Numbered from the stretch's first letter, positions 51,319 through 62,675 are shown. The stretch is 64,000 bases of DNA from Stratiolaelaps scimitus (GCA_019614645.1 JABWDB010000018.1:620001-684000), one strand, 5' to 3'. Notes: a model not told the origin generated them from the sequence alone. Program-made: numbers and translations.

Positions 51319-52949
51319 CTCAAAAGTAAAAAATTGTGAAAGATCAAACTTATAATGTGTATCTATTAATTATACCTACTTCTGTTATATGTACAGTAAG
51401 GGCCATAGGGAAATTCGATAGTATGGTGTTTTATTCCAGCAAGGCGCGCCCTGTTAAACGACCTGTCGTAATCAGCCTTGCGGCCCATGACTTCTCTCTG
51501 TGGCATGTGCTAACGTGAATGTCCTGAATGATCACGAACCTTAATAAATTAGAAAAGGATACAGAGTGATAGACCAGGTGACCGGGTATAGGCCTTTTTC
51601 CTTGTTGCGTCTCCTCCTCTTGTCGTGTCACTTATGCCTGTCGTCCTGTTGTACGGGGAGAACGGGAAGTTGCAGGCGACGGTCAAACTGGGCGACTCTG
51701 CAGGCTCCGTCCGCCGCTGGCCTTAGCCCGCACTCGGGTCCGTACCTCTCGGGGGAGGCTTCATCGACGCTGTGGGTGAGGTTGCGTCACAGACTAACCC
51801 ATGGTGGGGACGAGGTGCTACCGGGATACGCTGCTCGAAATCGATCTGAGGATAAATCCAACGTTGGTGTTAATGGCGGAAGATGGCTACTGAGTCAGAA
51901 CAAAATCTTAAACCAATTTCCACTTCTCTGAAATCACATGCTAATCAGTAACGGTTGATTTGACGCGTTATCAGTCACACGCTGTACTAGGCCTTCAGCT
52001 TTGAATTCTGTGCCGTCACTCCGATCGAATGACGATTACATTGCGTAGCATATGTGCCGTTTCTTGTCTCTGAATTGTTTACTGCAATCGCCTGCTTATA
52101 ATCGACATTGCTGGATGATATTTAGCGAGACGGTTAAGGAATATGTATCTACTTGCATTACATTCGATCAATTCATTTCCAGCGACAGTGCTACATGCTG
52201 CAGGTTGTGTCAAAAGGCCAAGGAGCCTAACATCTGGACTCGGGAATAATCATTATAAGTAAATGTTTTGGGTGCCTATTTTCTACATAATTTAACTCAA
52301 TTCAAACAGTGGCCATATTTCAAAAAATGTTTTCGAAATTATGTAATAATAATTGAAAGTAAATAATAGGCAATAGTGAACGTTCCCTCCACCCCATGAT
52401 TTCGTTGAAGCCACAAAATGCAAACTCTTTCGACTGCGATTTCGTGAAGCCTAATCCTTCCTCATGGGACAGTGACAAACAGAAGTGCATTGGGAACGTA
52501 CTGCGGAGAAATGACTCATGCGAGATTTTCCGACGTTCTAGGAAAACTCGAGTCGATGATTAATGCACAAACGGGTTCCGCAGAAGTTCCTGTACGAGCA
52601 ATAAAATTTTTGCGTCGAAATTGAAAATCTAGCGAATCTGCCTGTGAACAGCTTCTGCATATGATGCCGCTAAATTAATAACTGATAACAAAAACCTTTC
52701 ATAAATCGCAAATGGCGTATTGTCGTGGTTCGCTTCCCGGACGTATTATCCACTTACTATCTTAGAGGGATTGGTGGGTTGAAGAAGCACTTTATACACA
52801 AGTAATATATTCGCGGGGCTCTTAGAGGTCTGAAAGGTTTTAGTCTTTGAAACTAATATAACAATCGAAATTGTCCCTACCGTGGCATAAGCAAAACCCG
52901 AAACGAAGATGTCCTGCTAAGACGTTCAAGCTAAAATAAAACAGAAAAG
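51319..52949. other. Upstream flank or 5' introns of the receptor gene
   Basis: No exon is confidently visible, although the receptor's signal-peptide exon should lie on this side. A GC-rich insert at 51580-51860 contrasts with its AT-rich surroundings and carries a 121-codon plus-strand ORF with no known motif. Confidence 0.45.
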
Positions 52950-52998
52950 TACAATGTTAATAAATACGATCCTGTGTATCGTATTTATTAACATTGTA
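52950..52998. repeat. Perfect 21-bp inverted repeat (hairpin)
   Basis: The left arm at 52950-52970 (TACAATGTTAATAAATACGA plus T) is the exact reverse complement of 52978-52998. The loop is seven bases, CCTGTGT. Flanking AAAAG and TTTTTTCTTTT extend the pairing imperfectly. It may be a microRNA-like or cruciform-forming hairpin, or the folded end of a small inverted-repeat transposon. Confidence 0.9.
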
Positions 52999-53253
52999 TT
53001 TTTTCTTTTTACACATGCTATTACAATCGACACTTATTTGTGGAGATCGAAGAATTTGAGTTGACTGCTAAATTAGCCGCGCTGAGAATAATTGAGTTGA
53101 GCAAAGGACGCGTTACAAGGTTAAGCAAGCATGACATTTCTTGCCGATACCGCCGAATACTTCCTCCCCAAGCCACCCCATGATGCATGTGCACAGTAAA
53201 ATGTAACAGCATAAAATCAGCATGTGTACACGATGAGAAAATCAATAATATTA

Positions 53254-54012
53254 CTACGCGCAAATAGAACGGACCGAGGAACACTGCATAAGCACTTGCC
53301 CTGCACAGCTGAACTGTAAAGCAATTACAATCCAGGATTTGCCGGATGAGCCAAGTCGACGCTGACAAACGACTCTGAACATAGAGATCCGCATGAGACA
53401 TTCGTTCGCGAACATTTCGATTACCGGACCTTGGTTTGCGTCCACTACGATTCGTTTGGCTAGAAGTGGATTCAATGTTTGCTTTGCTTCGTCATACGCC
53501 ATCATCGCATGAGTCCACCTAGACTTGTCAAGTCCATACGAACAACAAAATACGAGTCGGCTCGATAGACGTACCATATATATATATATCATTAACATTC
53601 CCGCAAACGGACAAATGTCCACATCATTCAAACTCGAAAATTGTCCTTGAAATTGCCTCCCTTGATAGCAGCGTTGATTCTCATGGACAGTCAACGAGCG
53701 AGTCAACGGCGATCTATTGGCTTCATAAGTGACAGGCTCTCGAAAAACGCATTTTCTTAACGGGTGCCCCAAAGACGCGCGGGCTCGCCGCCGCCGCCGC
53801 CGCCGCTGGAGAAATCTGCCGGAGTTGCCCGACGAACGAACCGGATACACCGAATGTTCATCGGCCGTGAATGTCTCAGAGAATTTGACAAGAAAATTAA
53901 CCCCTTTGGCTGTCTCTGTCGAAGAGGCGCTGTCCCAGCGAATTGCGAACTTACCGCGCCGCTTCAACTGAGAAGGCGTCGATACCTTTGTGTTGCGGAC
54001 GCTGGTAAACAA
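53254..54012 (-). CDS. Long ORF of doubtful reality, 252 codons
   Basis: This is the longest uninterrupted ORF in the window. It reads through a (CGG)n-type run (giving Arg repeats, QRRRRRRRRAR) and a TA tract (giving IYIYM), which argues against it being one protein. The part at about 53390-53530, containing LNPLLAKRIVVDANQGPVIE, is the most protein-like, and a candidate splice acceptor (TGCTTTACAG) follows it on the same strand. It lies upstream of the receptor on the same strand, so it could contain the missing 5' exon or promoter-proximal sequence of that gene. I saw no signal peptide. Confidence 0.2.
   Translation of the reverse strand: MFTSVRNTKVSTPSQLKRRGKFAIRWDSASSTETAKGVNFLVKFSETFTADEHSVYPVRSSGNSGRFLQRRRRRRRARASLGHPLRKCVFREPVTYEANRSPLTRSLTVHENQRCYQGRQFQGQFSSLNDVDICPFAGMLMIYIYMVRLSSRLVFCCSYGLDKSRWTHAMMAYDEAKQTLNPLLAKRIVVDANQGPVIEMFANECLMRISMFRVVCQRRLGSSGKSWIVIALQFSCAGQVLMQCSSVRSICA
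53793..53812. repeat. (GCC)n trinucleotide repeat
   Basis: About seven GCC/CGC units in a CpG-rich patch near 53760-53820, of the kind often seen in 5' untranslated regions. Confidence 0.85.
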
Positions 54013-54481
54013 TGGCCGCCTCTTTCCAATCGTATATTATAGTTTCTTTTAATATCGTATGAAATCTACAAGGACGTCGAACATTTCTATGGCTGCAGTT
54101 CCACACAAATCATATATATATATATTCAAAAGGTAATTCAATCACTCGGATATTGCGAACCTGATGAGATGATGAAATCTCTACGAAATCTTTTTTCCCT
54201 TAGGTTTTGAAGCGTAATAGGAATGCAATCGACGCACGATTACTGCAGCGGAAGGTTTCACCACACGGCGCTAAACTGTTGAAAGAATTTCGCAATCTAA
54301 CAGTCAATATATCTGATATATTATTCAGCGAGCAGACAATGCACCTTCGATTTGTAGACTCTTGAAAGTGTTTTTTTATAGTATATATAGTAAATGTGAT
54401 AACGTATATAGTAATATAGTAAATAAAATAACGATAACACTCATATTAGAAAATAAATATATGAAATAAAACCTGAACAAT

Positions 54482-54512
<31 letters not shown>

Positions 54513-55064
54513 CACTTTACATGGTATCTATGTGGCGGGCTGTGTAAGTTTTCCAACACTCTGTACGTGGCTGTTGTCTGTGGCTTGCTAATGTGGCGTG
54601 CTCATGTCTCAACAACAATAATGTAACAGATCAAGTGACGGCAATTTCGCAGCTGTTTCTGGACTTTCTTGACCATTAGACTGTGCCAATGAAAAACGGG
54701 TAGCTTTTTGTTTCTCTATTATTATTAGTATTAATATTATTATTAGGAATAAGGGCTGAGTTTCATGTTATTCACGATAGCTCATTTTTTTTACCATACT
54801 TTAACTGTTCTATGCGTTCATTTCTCCTACCGCAGTAGCTTTCAATATGCAAATACTCATTGTATGTGTATGAGCTCAACATGAATATACTCAATAATGA
54901 TGAAACTGCACTAGACTATCTGCTTACTTATATGTGTTTCAACATTAAACCTGTAAGTGCAAAAGCTGCCAGATCCTCTCCGAGACACAACACAGCAGCT
55001 TAAAATTTACTTAATTTACTTAATCCTTATTACTTACCTGTGTTATGGATGTAAAAACATCCCG
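54013..55064. other. AT-rich non-coding stretch
   Basis: No gene. It contains short near-duplicated TATATAGTAAAT words at 54378-54440 and (AT)n at about 54484-54508. Confidence 0.65.
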
Positions 55065-55289
55065 CGAATATTTGGTTATCTAACTCAGTTGTAGACATTT
55101 GATATCGGGAATTGTCGTTTTGAGGGTGCGTCAAAATTATAGCCCACTTAGTGTTTGTCAAGTGGGACGACAGTTGACACACAACTGAGTTGAAAGATCG
55201 TTCTCGTACAAATTTTCTGGACCCTTTGTCAGCGAAAACTACGATGGGCCGAGGCTGCCAATTTAGTGAAGATGAGAAAAAAAAATTAT

Positions 55290-56300
55290 TTTCAACCTCA
55301 ATGGAAAAAACAAGCCAAAATCGGAAATTGTTCGTATTTTGCAAAGAAGCAGGAAGATAATTTCGAATTTTCTTAAATATCCTCAACAGTACGGGACCAA
55401 GAAGCCGTCAGTGCGACCCGAGGCAGTAAGTGCGCGTGAAAAACGCTCTCTCCTCCGAAGAGCCTCTAGTAGCTTTTTGTTTATTCGCGAAATTGCAGCC
55501 AAGGCTGGAGTGGAAACGAACGTCCGAAACGTGCTAAGATATCTTCTGGCACCAGAACATCTTGTTCATAGAAGACTATAGGAGACTCAAACGAAAACAT
55601 CCTTTATTATTGAAACACAGATCCAAGGTTGAGCTTCGCTCGTGGACAAATTTCGCTTACAGAGGAGTGTCAACGTGTACTCTTTTCTGATGAAAAGAGA
55701 TTCAATCTCGACGGTCCTGATGGATATCCTTATTACTTCCATGACATTAGGAAAGACAAGAAACTCCTAAGTCGACCGAAGGCTGGAGGTGGGGTGGTGT
55801 GATGATTTGGGCCGGTATTGGCTACAACGGCAAGACCAATTTGGCCTTCGTAGACGGGCGAGTGAATAGTCGTGCCTATGTTTCTATGTTGGAGGATCAA
55901 CTTAAGAATCACGCCGAGAAGATCTGTGCTGAAAGATTCATCTTCCAACAGGGTAACACCGCAGTTCATACTTCGAAGATCGTCAAGGAGTTCTTCTAAA
56001 CTCAAGACCAACAGTTACTGAGCTGGCCCGCACGCTCTCCAGACTCGAATATTATAGAAAACCTGTAGAGCGTCTTATTTAGAGCTCTTCTGTTTTTAAA
56101 GGTGGCAAGCAGTATCGAACGCTACATGTGCTAAGAAAAAGTTTTGGTAGCCGAGTGGCATGTTATTGATCAAAACCTCATACGAAAAAATTCTATGAAT
56201 CTATGCCCAGTCGATTAATGTTCGATCAAAACCTCATACGTAAATTCTATGAATCTATGCCCAGTTGATTCATTTCTGTTCTGGAGAACGGAGAGAAATA
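55290..56300 (+). pseudogene. Tc1-family transposase, dead copy
   Basis: The N-terminal DNA-binding part is readable (55339-55581): SRKIISNFLKYPQQYGTKK, then a REIAAKAGVETNVRNVLRYL helix region, ending at a TAG. After a disrupted spacer, the catalytic domain resumes with [14 protein letters not shown] (first Asp at 55689-55691), an IWAGIGYNGKT block and FIFQQGNTAVHTSKIVKEFF. There the second catalytic Asp of the usual QQDN is Gly (55952-55954). The third block reads WPARSPDSNIIENL with its Glu at 56057-56059, followed by TAG (56066-56068) where the family has Trp. The C-terminal segment DQNLIRKFYESMP is duplicated in tandem. The three-part layout identifies a cut-and-paste Tc1 transposase that can no longer act. 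Confidence 0.85.
56168..56270 (+). repeat. Tandem duplication inside the transposase tail
   Basis: Two adjacent copies, 56168-56216 and 56224-56270, begin GATCAAAACCTCATACG and end CTATGCCCAG(T)CGATT or (T)TGATT. They differ by a two-base length change in an A-run and a few substitutions. Both encode the transposase end segment around FYESMP, so the duplication arose within or after the element's insertion. Confidence 0.9.
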
Positions 56301-56541
56301 CTAAATTTGTAAAAAAATATTGTAAGAGAACGATGTTAGGACTCAGTTGTGTTGGACAAACACTAGCTGGGCTATCATTTTGACGCGCCCTCAAAACGAC
56401 AATTTCCGCTATCAAATGTCTACATCTGAGTTCGATAGCCAAATATTCGTGGAATATTCTTGAGATGTCATGTATTCGAATGACTGAAAGCGAAAGAGCA
56501 GTGCTACTTAAGGTTGAGAAAAAAAAAGCAGAAACATGGGG

Positions 56542-56562
56542 GTGGGCTATCGTTTTGACGCG
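56542..56562. repeat. Orphan Tc1-type terminal repeat fragment
   Basis: GTGGGCTATCGTTTTGACGC plus G closely matches the inner part of the neighbouring element's right repeat (TGGGCTATCATTTTGACGCG, 56368-56387). It lies about 90 bp outside the element in the same orientation. It is probably what remains of a second, related insertion. Confidence 0.6.
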
Positions 56563-56734
56563 GTGTGTATATGTCATTGCGACAAACCCAATAACATTAA
56601 TAGCCAAGGCAGCCTTATCGGAGATGATTACGATGCTCTTATCGTAATCGTCTACACAAATCGAACATATCGGTGCTGATCTATCCTCCTTCGTGGATCA
56701 CCGGAGAACTTGGACCTTTCATTGACGGTTGCAG

Positions 56735-56908
56735 GGTCCCCTCAAGGACTTTTCGGCTGGCTCCTACTCAAGTGACCCGTCTCGTCCACTGAACGCCAAC
56801 AGAGAATCCCTACGCAAGATCAATTATTCAGATTCTGTGACCGATCTTGATACCCGGGCATCGACAAAACAGGACGCGTTTCGTGCTTCAAAGTGGTTCG
56901 ACTTAAAA
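56735..56908 (+). CDS. Isolated candidate coding exon (58 codons)
   Basis: The stretch is bounded by a clean acceptor (GACGGTTGCAG|GG) and a donor (TTAAAA|GTTAGT). It is exactly 58 codons in phase 0 at both ends, with no stop. The peptide is Ser/Asp/Lys-rich and looks like ordinary coding sequence: GPLKDFSAGSYSSDPSRP, ESLRKINYSDSVTDLD, then FRASKWFDLK. I do not recognise the protein and found no matching exon up- or downstream. A Tc1 remnant lies directly upstream and a (TA)n tract 30 bp downstream. Confidence 0.4.
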
Positions 56909-56938
56909 GTTAGTTTTTGCTTTAATTCAGCCCGCTTC

Positions 56939-57297
56939 CATATATATATATATATATATATATAATGTATGTGTCTATGTCTCGCGCTAGTATCATTTGT
57001 TGATCCTTGCCATTAATCATCCCTCAAAGCCAACTTGTCTAGTTCAACCAACTGGAAACTTTTGAAGTGTGCGACTTGAGTGTGTTCTTTCTCGTGTTGT
57101 AACAACGACCATCATCTCATGTTGCATCAGACCGAACAGGTGGTGCACCACTCGTCAAGATGTATTATAATAGTATACTGTGATTACGTCGATTTTATGG
57201 CCATCTGCTTCTTTATCTAACCTCCGCAGGGGAGACAGCGTGGGCATCAGTTACTCAAATTTACTAGTGATTGTATAAACATCCGTAAAGGAGTGCT

Positions 57298-57338
<41 letters not shown>

Positions 57339-57574
57339 TGAAGTGTTGTCAATTTCAATTCCTTCTTCTGTAGCCGACATGAGCGCTCACGACTCACTGA
57401 TAATCATCTTTACGCGCGAGTAGCTCCGCAGGGGGATAATGACGGAGAATCAACGAGGGTGGAAACTGTCTGAACGAAGAGGTGCAATGCATTTTCCGGA
57501 TCTTATCTTTGTATCGACACCGCGATATCTTAAATATCGATCTCCACAACATCGATCGCTGGTAACATAACAAG

Positions 57575-57609
<35 letters not shown>

Positions 57610-57694
57610 GCCGACGTTTATATTTTAAGACTTATACCAGTGGTTATATTCGTGCTCTCGATACAAATATTTTGTTCGGTAAAAACAAATCTTT

Positions 57695-57744
<50 letters not shown>
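56939..57744. repeat. Cluster of four long (TA)n tracts
   Basis: Perfect or nearly perfect TA runs lie at about 56939-56966, 57301-57334, 57579-57606 and 57698-57744, the last about 47 bp long. They sit between the Tc1-like and Tc3-like elements. Tc1/mariner transposons insert at TA, so such tracts are natural landing sites. Confidence 0.9.
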
Positions 57745-57745
<1 letters not shown>

Positions 57746-58061
57746 GCAGTGATTTCTCCAGTCAAGTACAGGTTCGTTAGCGAAAACACTTGTTACCAGC
57801 TGTATAATAGATGTTTTTCGAATTGAGCCGTTTGGCGAATAATTACTAAGAGCGAAACTTATTGAGAATTTGAAAAATAAATAATTAGCGATTGACAACT
57901 AGTAATGGACAAGTGTAAGAAATGTCCCTGCCCGACTGGTGCGATGAGGGGCCTCGTACTGCACGAAAATGCTCGCGAGAATACGGAGAAAAAAAATTAC
58001 AGACGTTGTTTTTCATATGCAGGGTTTCCGTACAAAACATAATAGAAAACAAAGCAATATA

Positions 58062-59602
58062 CAGGTGTGCATAAACTAAACGCACCCCCTATATTTCAAC
58101 AAATCGGTACAAAGAAAACACATTTGGGGCATTTATTCTGTATCAGATTAATGTACGTGTCAAATAACATACATACCTCAACAGCGCATATGACATCGCA
58201 TGCAGCCTGGTACAACAAAATATGTCATATTTCGGTTGTGTAAAATGATAACGCACCCTCAGTTATCGAATGTTCTCGCTGAATTAATCCAGTTTGTATT
58301 GAGCATTCAAGCAGTACTGTAGTCATGGGACACGCTTCGAGCCTTACTGATGCAGAGAAAGTAGTTATTACCGCTTTACACCGTGCAGGAAAGACCCAAG
58401 CTGCAATTGCCAGAGAAATTGGCAGAAGCCGTCGAGTAGTGCAAAATTATTTACGCAGTCCGTCGACGTATGGTACTAATAAGTCTAAAGGAAGATCAGT
58501 CAGCGAGCTGCCATGCACACTTGTCGATTGGCCTCGAATTCGACCATGAGTTGTGAAGCAATCAGGCCAGAGTTGAACCTTCAGGTTCATAGATCAACAG
58601 TTTTAAGGACAATTAAGAGTTATCCGCATATCATACGGGCGCAAATGAAAACAAAACCGCGTCTTCAACAACGCCACATGACTGCCCGACTAAACTTCGC
58701 CCGCAACAATATGGCCAAAGACTGAAAATTGTTGAGTATTGGGACAACGTTTTTTAAAAAGTATCTTGTGGGTGCACATCTATCTAAAAAGTACTGTGTT
58801 GTTTAAGATCATCTTCAGTGACGAGAAGAAGTTCAATTTGGACGGGCCAGATGGATTTAACGGTTATTGGCATAATGTACGTAAAGAGCCGCGGTACTTC
58901 TCAAAGCGCAACTTCGGTGGTTCACCTCTCTAGGTAGGCTCGCACTCGCTTTCATCTCATCTCGAATGAATAGCGAGGGGTATCAGCAGATGTTGACCAA
59001 CAACCTACTACCGTTTAGGAGCGGGTTTCATCGATTGCCAATTGATTTCCAACAAGATAACGCTTCAATTCACGTCAGTACACGTGCATGGTTAGGACGG
59101 CATGACATTGAAACCCTAGAGTGGCCAGCATAGTTCTCCTGATCTCAACCCGATGGAGAACCTCTGGGCCATTTTTGTCCGACGAGTATATGCATCGAAT
59201 CGACACTATACATCTGCGGAAGCACTACGAGAGGCGTTGTTGGAGGCCCGGGGAGGTGTCCGCGACCAGATCCTGCTAAATCTCGTTGATAGTATGCCAA
59301 ATCGAATTTGTGACGTTATAATTAGCAAGGGTGGGGCCACACGGTACTGATTAGCACAAGAAAACGAGAATTAATTCAGCGAGAACACTCGATAACTGAG
59401 GGTGCGTTTTCATTTTACACAACCGAAATATGACATATTTTGTTGTAGCAGGCTGCATGCGATGTCATATGCGCTGTTCTTTGTGGTATATATGTTATTT
59501 GACACGTACATTAATCTGCTAGAGAATAAATACCTCATATCTGTATTATTTGTAACGATTTGTTGAAATATAAGGAGTGCGTTAACTTCATGCACACCAC
59601 TG
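58062..59602 (+). mobile_element. Tc3-like transposon with ~230-bp inverted repeats and TA target duplication
   Basis: The element begins CAGGTGTGCAT and ends ATGCACACCACTG; TA sits directly outside both ends (58060-58061 and 59603-59604), as expected for Tc1/mariner target duplication. The inverted repeats span 58062-58287 and 59371-59602 and share long blocks such as ATTAATGTACGTGTCAAATA, GCGCATATGACATCGCATGC and AAAATATGTCATATTTCGGT with only small indels. The ends define an element of 1541 bp. It holds a single transposase gene, now frameshifted. Confidence 0.92.
58325..59350 (+). pseudogene. Tc3-family transposase, frameshifted copy
   Basis: From ATG at 58325 the frame gives a helix-turn-helix region (TDAEKVVITALHRAGKTQAA, then REIGRSRRVVQNYLRSPSTY). 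It continues in another frame from about 58500 to 58725 (RPELNLQVHRSTVLRTIKSY, ending NFARNNMAKD). The catalytic part resumes with [16 protein letters not shown] (Asp at 58820-58822), lacks a few dozen bases around 58933, then reads ISSRMNSEGYQQML and FQQDNASIH (Asp at 59056-59058). An extra base near 59130 leads into SPDLNPMENLW (Glu at 59156-59158), and the protein ends KGGATRY. All three catalytic codons survive, but at least three frame disruptions prevent a full product. It cuts and pastes its own element when intact. Confidence 0.88.
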
Positions 59603-59604
59603 TA

Positions 59605-62600
59605 TTTGCATTCGATATTTTGACGGAATTCATCTATGGCGCAATGTGCAGACCAATGAAAACGCATACGCTGGCTAAGAAAAGGGCGTCCTCGTTAGCG
59701 TTACCTTTCCTAATATTGGATGGCTTGACGTTAATGTTTTTGACAACGTTCGGCACGTTCCGTCATTTCTCTTCGATCTTCGTAGATTTTTTGCTTTTTT
59801 TTTACGAAGGAGCTACGTCTATGGTGAAGCTCGCACTGAACTGGAAATGTCATTAACAATCCATGTTTGTATGTTATCAAAATGCCAAAACTCGCCGATG
59901 AAGAAGTTCCACGTTATGAAACTTTACTTATAATTATGTTTTAATTACTAGTCTCAATGGTCGTATATGCAATACGAGAAAGAAATATGATCGCAACCAA
60001 GCAGGGAAAAAAAACACGTGTAGACCTAGAGACTACCACCTGTCAAAACCTTTCGTCTTAACTTTGTGTTTTGGCTTAGCAGTGATAGGCTTTGTCGGAC
60101 TTTGTACAAACATATATCATTATACAATTCGGCTGTTGGTTCAGATGTTTTGATTTTGTGCCACTCGTTTAGGGCGACAAATATACACGTTCTCGCAAGC
60201 GAAAGGTTGAAATTGGATGGTACAAACCACAAGAATATATATATATATATATATATGGCATTGTGACGCGTGATGATCGTTGCGGAGGTCAAGCAAATAT
60301 GCGTCGAGAAAACGACGTAGGACGCCGCTCCATAGCAGAAGATAAGCTCAGTCAGCATTCGCCGGTGATTTTAGATCAATTTTAGGTAGAACTGTTTGCT
60401 AGATCTTAACCCTTACCTTAATTTCCCTCCGCAAAAGGGGATCCAAAGTTCATTTCGTTCGTTATTAACTAATTCAAGAGTATAGACTATTCCAGCGAGT
60501 TGAGTTTTGTGCCCATTATGTCTCTCCATTATTAAACCTGCGCTAACTAATTCGTTCAATCCGCCACGAGTTCATATACGATAGCAATGGGTCAGCGTGC
60601 CTTCCAGTGCTACCCACCCTCTGTATTTAGCCTTGATTTCGACTGGCATGCAGGAACCGTGCGTTGGACATCTCTCATCTCATTGCTGTATCCGCGTAAC
60701 TTTAACGAGGACTGCCAATGTTGTATGATTTTTATCTTTGTCATACTACGTTGGCCTTCGCTTAGGACAGGTTCTGCAAATTAATATCTTAAGTTAATTA
60801 TCTCCGGCCGAAATGCGCAGAATCGCCAATACCATTAACGACGTTAAACGATAACGATTTGAATGTTGAACCAGTTCATGATTACGATAAGAAAATCGTG
60901 GGAAAAGAATTCGTTTTAGTGCCCAGACTGTCCTTACTCGGGCTCAAGGTCCGAAAGCGCTCCACGTGTGTGTACTTAGAAACGCGTTTTTCCGGCCCGC
61001 CTGACCTCATCAATCCAACATGTGTCGTTTAACGATACGAACCTCTAAACTCTCCATTCGTCTGAGTTGATTCTAGTCCACCGTGTCCATCATCTTGATA
61101 ATGTCAAACAAAGCATTAGAGAAAGCATAGATTCGCATTCATTCGAAACACGTGTAGATCTTCCTTGCAACGCAGCAGACATCGAGGCTGTCTGTCAGCA
61201 TAGCTAACCATTTTACTGTGTCGCCCTTTGAGAACATTCAATGTTATCGCGGCCGATAACAGCGAGATGTGCCATTCCTATCGTATTTGACGTATCTCTT
61301 CATCGGGATTCAGGAGGTTGTTCAGTTGTGTCATCTATTCAAGAACCTTTACAAACAAAACGAATGATAAAATCGCGAATAAATTATACAAATGTATGAT
61401 GTATATATATACAGACGCGCTGTCGAATCATAAAGTTAACGATTTCCACTTAGGAAAATGATACTAACTGATAACAATATTGTCATCGCTCTGCATCTGA
61501 TAACAACTCCATTATGACGAGATCGGCAGTCGTGTCTGGTCCAGTCCGAGAAAAAGGTTTGATAATTGCTACCGACAGAATTATGTCGACCTCGAAAACA
61601 CAACATATTTACTAGCGATAATAATAATAAGAATAGTAACGATAATTGCAATCATAATAACGACGCGATATTTTTATGCTCCAAACGCCTATACGATGAT
61701 CATGTACACTACACACTGGAGAATTTCTTAGGACCCCTATCTGTTCCGATCACTGGAAGAGACTGTCGCCACCATGTGCCGTTGTTGTCCATCTGACAAC
61801 ATCGCAGGGCGCTGCTATGTCTGTCTATATATATATATGCGTATCTGTGTCGTCGTCGTCTGGAGACTGTTTTTCTCCTCTTTACAGCCCGCCGTTCCCT
61901 GGCTAGACTCTCCATTATATCTGCTTATCTGTCCGCTTATCTATCTGTGTCTACGTATCTGTGAGTCAGCCGTTCTAGCGGCAATTGTGCGTTCGTCGCG
62001 ATGCCTTCCTTTGGCCGAAGCCGGCGGACGGACGATCCTGAGCCCGCTCGTCTCTTGGGCTCGTCCAACTCGCACTTGACCAACTTGGCCACCAGCACCA
62101 CAGCCGCCGTACGCGTGGCGGCGGCGGCGGCTGCGGCGGCGGCGGTTGCGGCGACCGTTGTCGCGTTGCCGGCTCAACGCTGCGGCAGCTATTCGCGGCT
62201 ACCACTTGGTCGTCAGCTTGAGCCGCTAATTGCTCGAGGAAAATTCAGCGCCAACAGCTAGCGAGCGTCCAAACGTCGCAAAGCGCAAGGAGACGCCAAC
62301 GACGACGGAGGATGCCGACAACGTCAACGACATAAAGTGTATACGCTGGGAGAGGAGGAATCTAAATAATGAAAAAATACAGAGTCTCACATCATGACGA
62401 GGCGAGAAGACCGGAGAAGAACGTGGAAAATCAACATGTTTGCCAGACGACGACGACAACGAATGACTCGACGACTTGACGCCGTCGGTCGAGACGAGTG
62501 ACCGCTGGGTCAGCCGACTTCGCTGAGAAAGAGAGATACGGAGAGAGAGAGAAGTGGCCCAGAGAAACGTAACCTTTTTCTGCATTTGTTATTTTGCAGG

Positions 62601-62638
62601 AAATCATATGGTTCTACGCACACACACACACACATAGA

Positions 62639-62675
<37 letters not shown>

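Larger units (their letters stand above)
55065..56449 (+). mobile_element. Tc1-like transposon with long terminal inverted repeats
   Basis: The outer 82 bp (55065-55146) match the reverse complement of 56368-56449 with few differences, including the blocks CGAATATTTGG, TGTAGACATTTGATA, ATTGTCGTTTTGAGGG and GCGTCAAAA. Weaker inverted similarity continues inward (AGTGTTTGTC, CACAACTGAGT, ATCGTTCTC) to about 55220 and 56310, giving repeats of roughly 150 bp. TA dinucleotides at 55069-55070 and 56444-56445 are possible target duplications, which would set the ends at 55071 and 56443; inverted match continues a few bases beyond, so the exact ends stay uncertain. The interior encodes a broken transposase. 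Confidence 0.85.

Noticed and set aside
62001..62261. Poly-alanine protein
   Set aside because: The Ala run is a GCG/GCA repeat and the antisense reads as poly-Arg. No further support.
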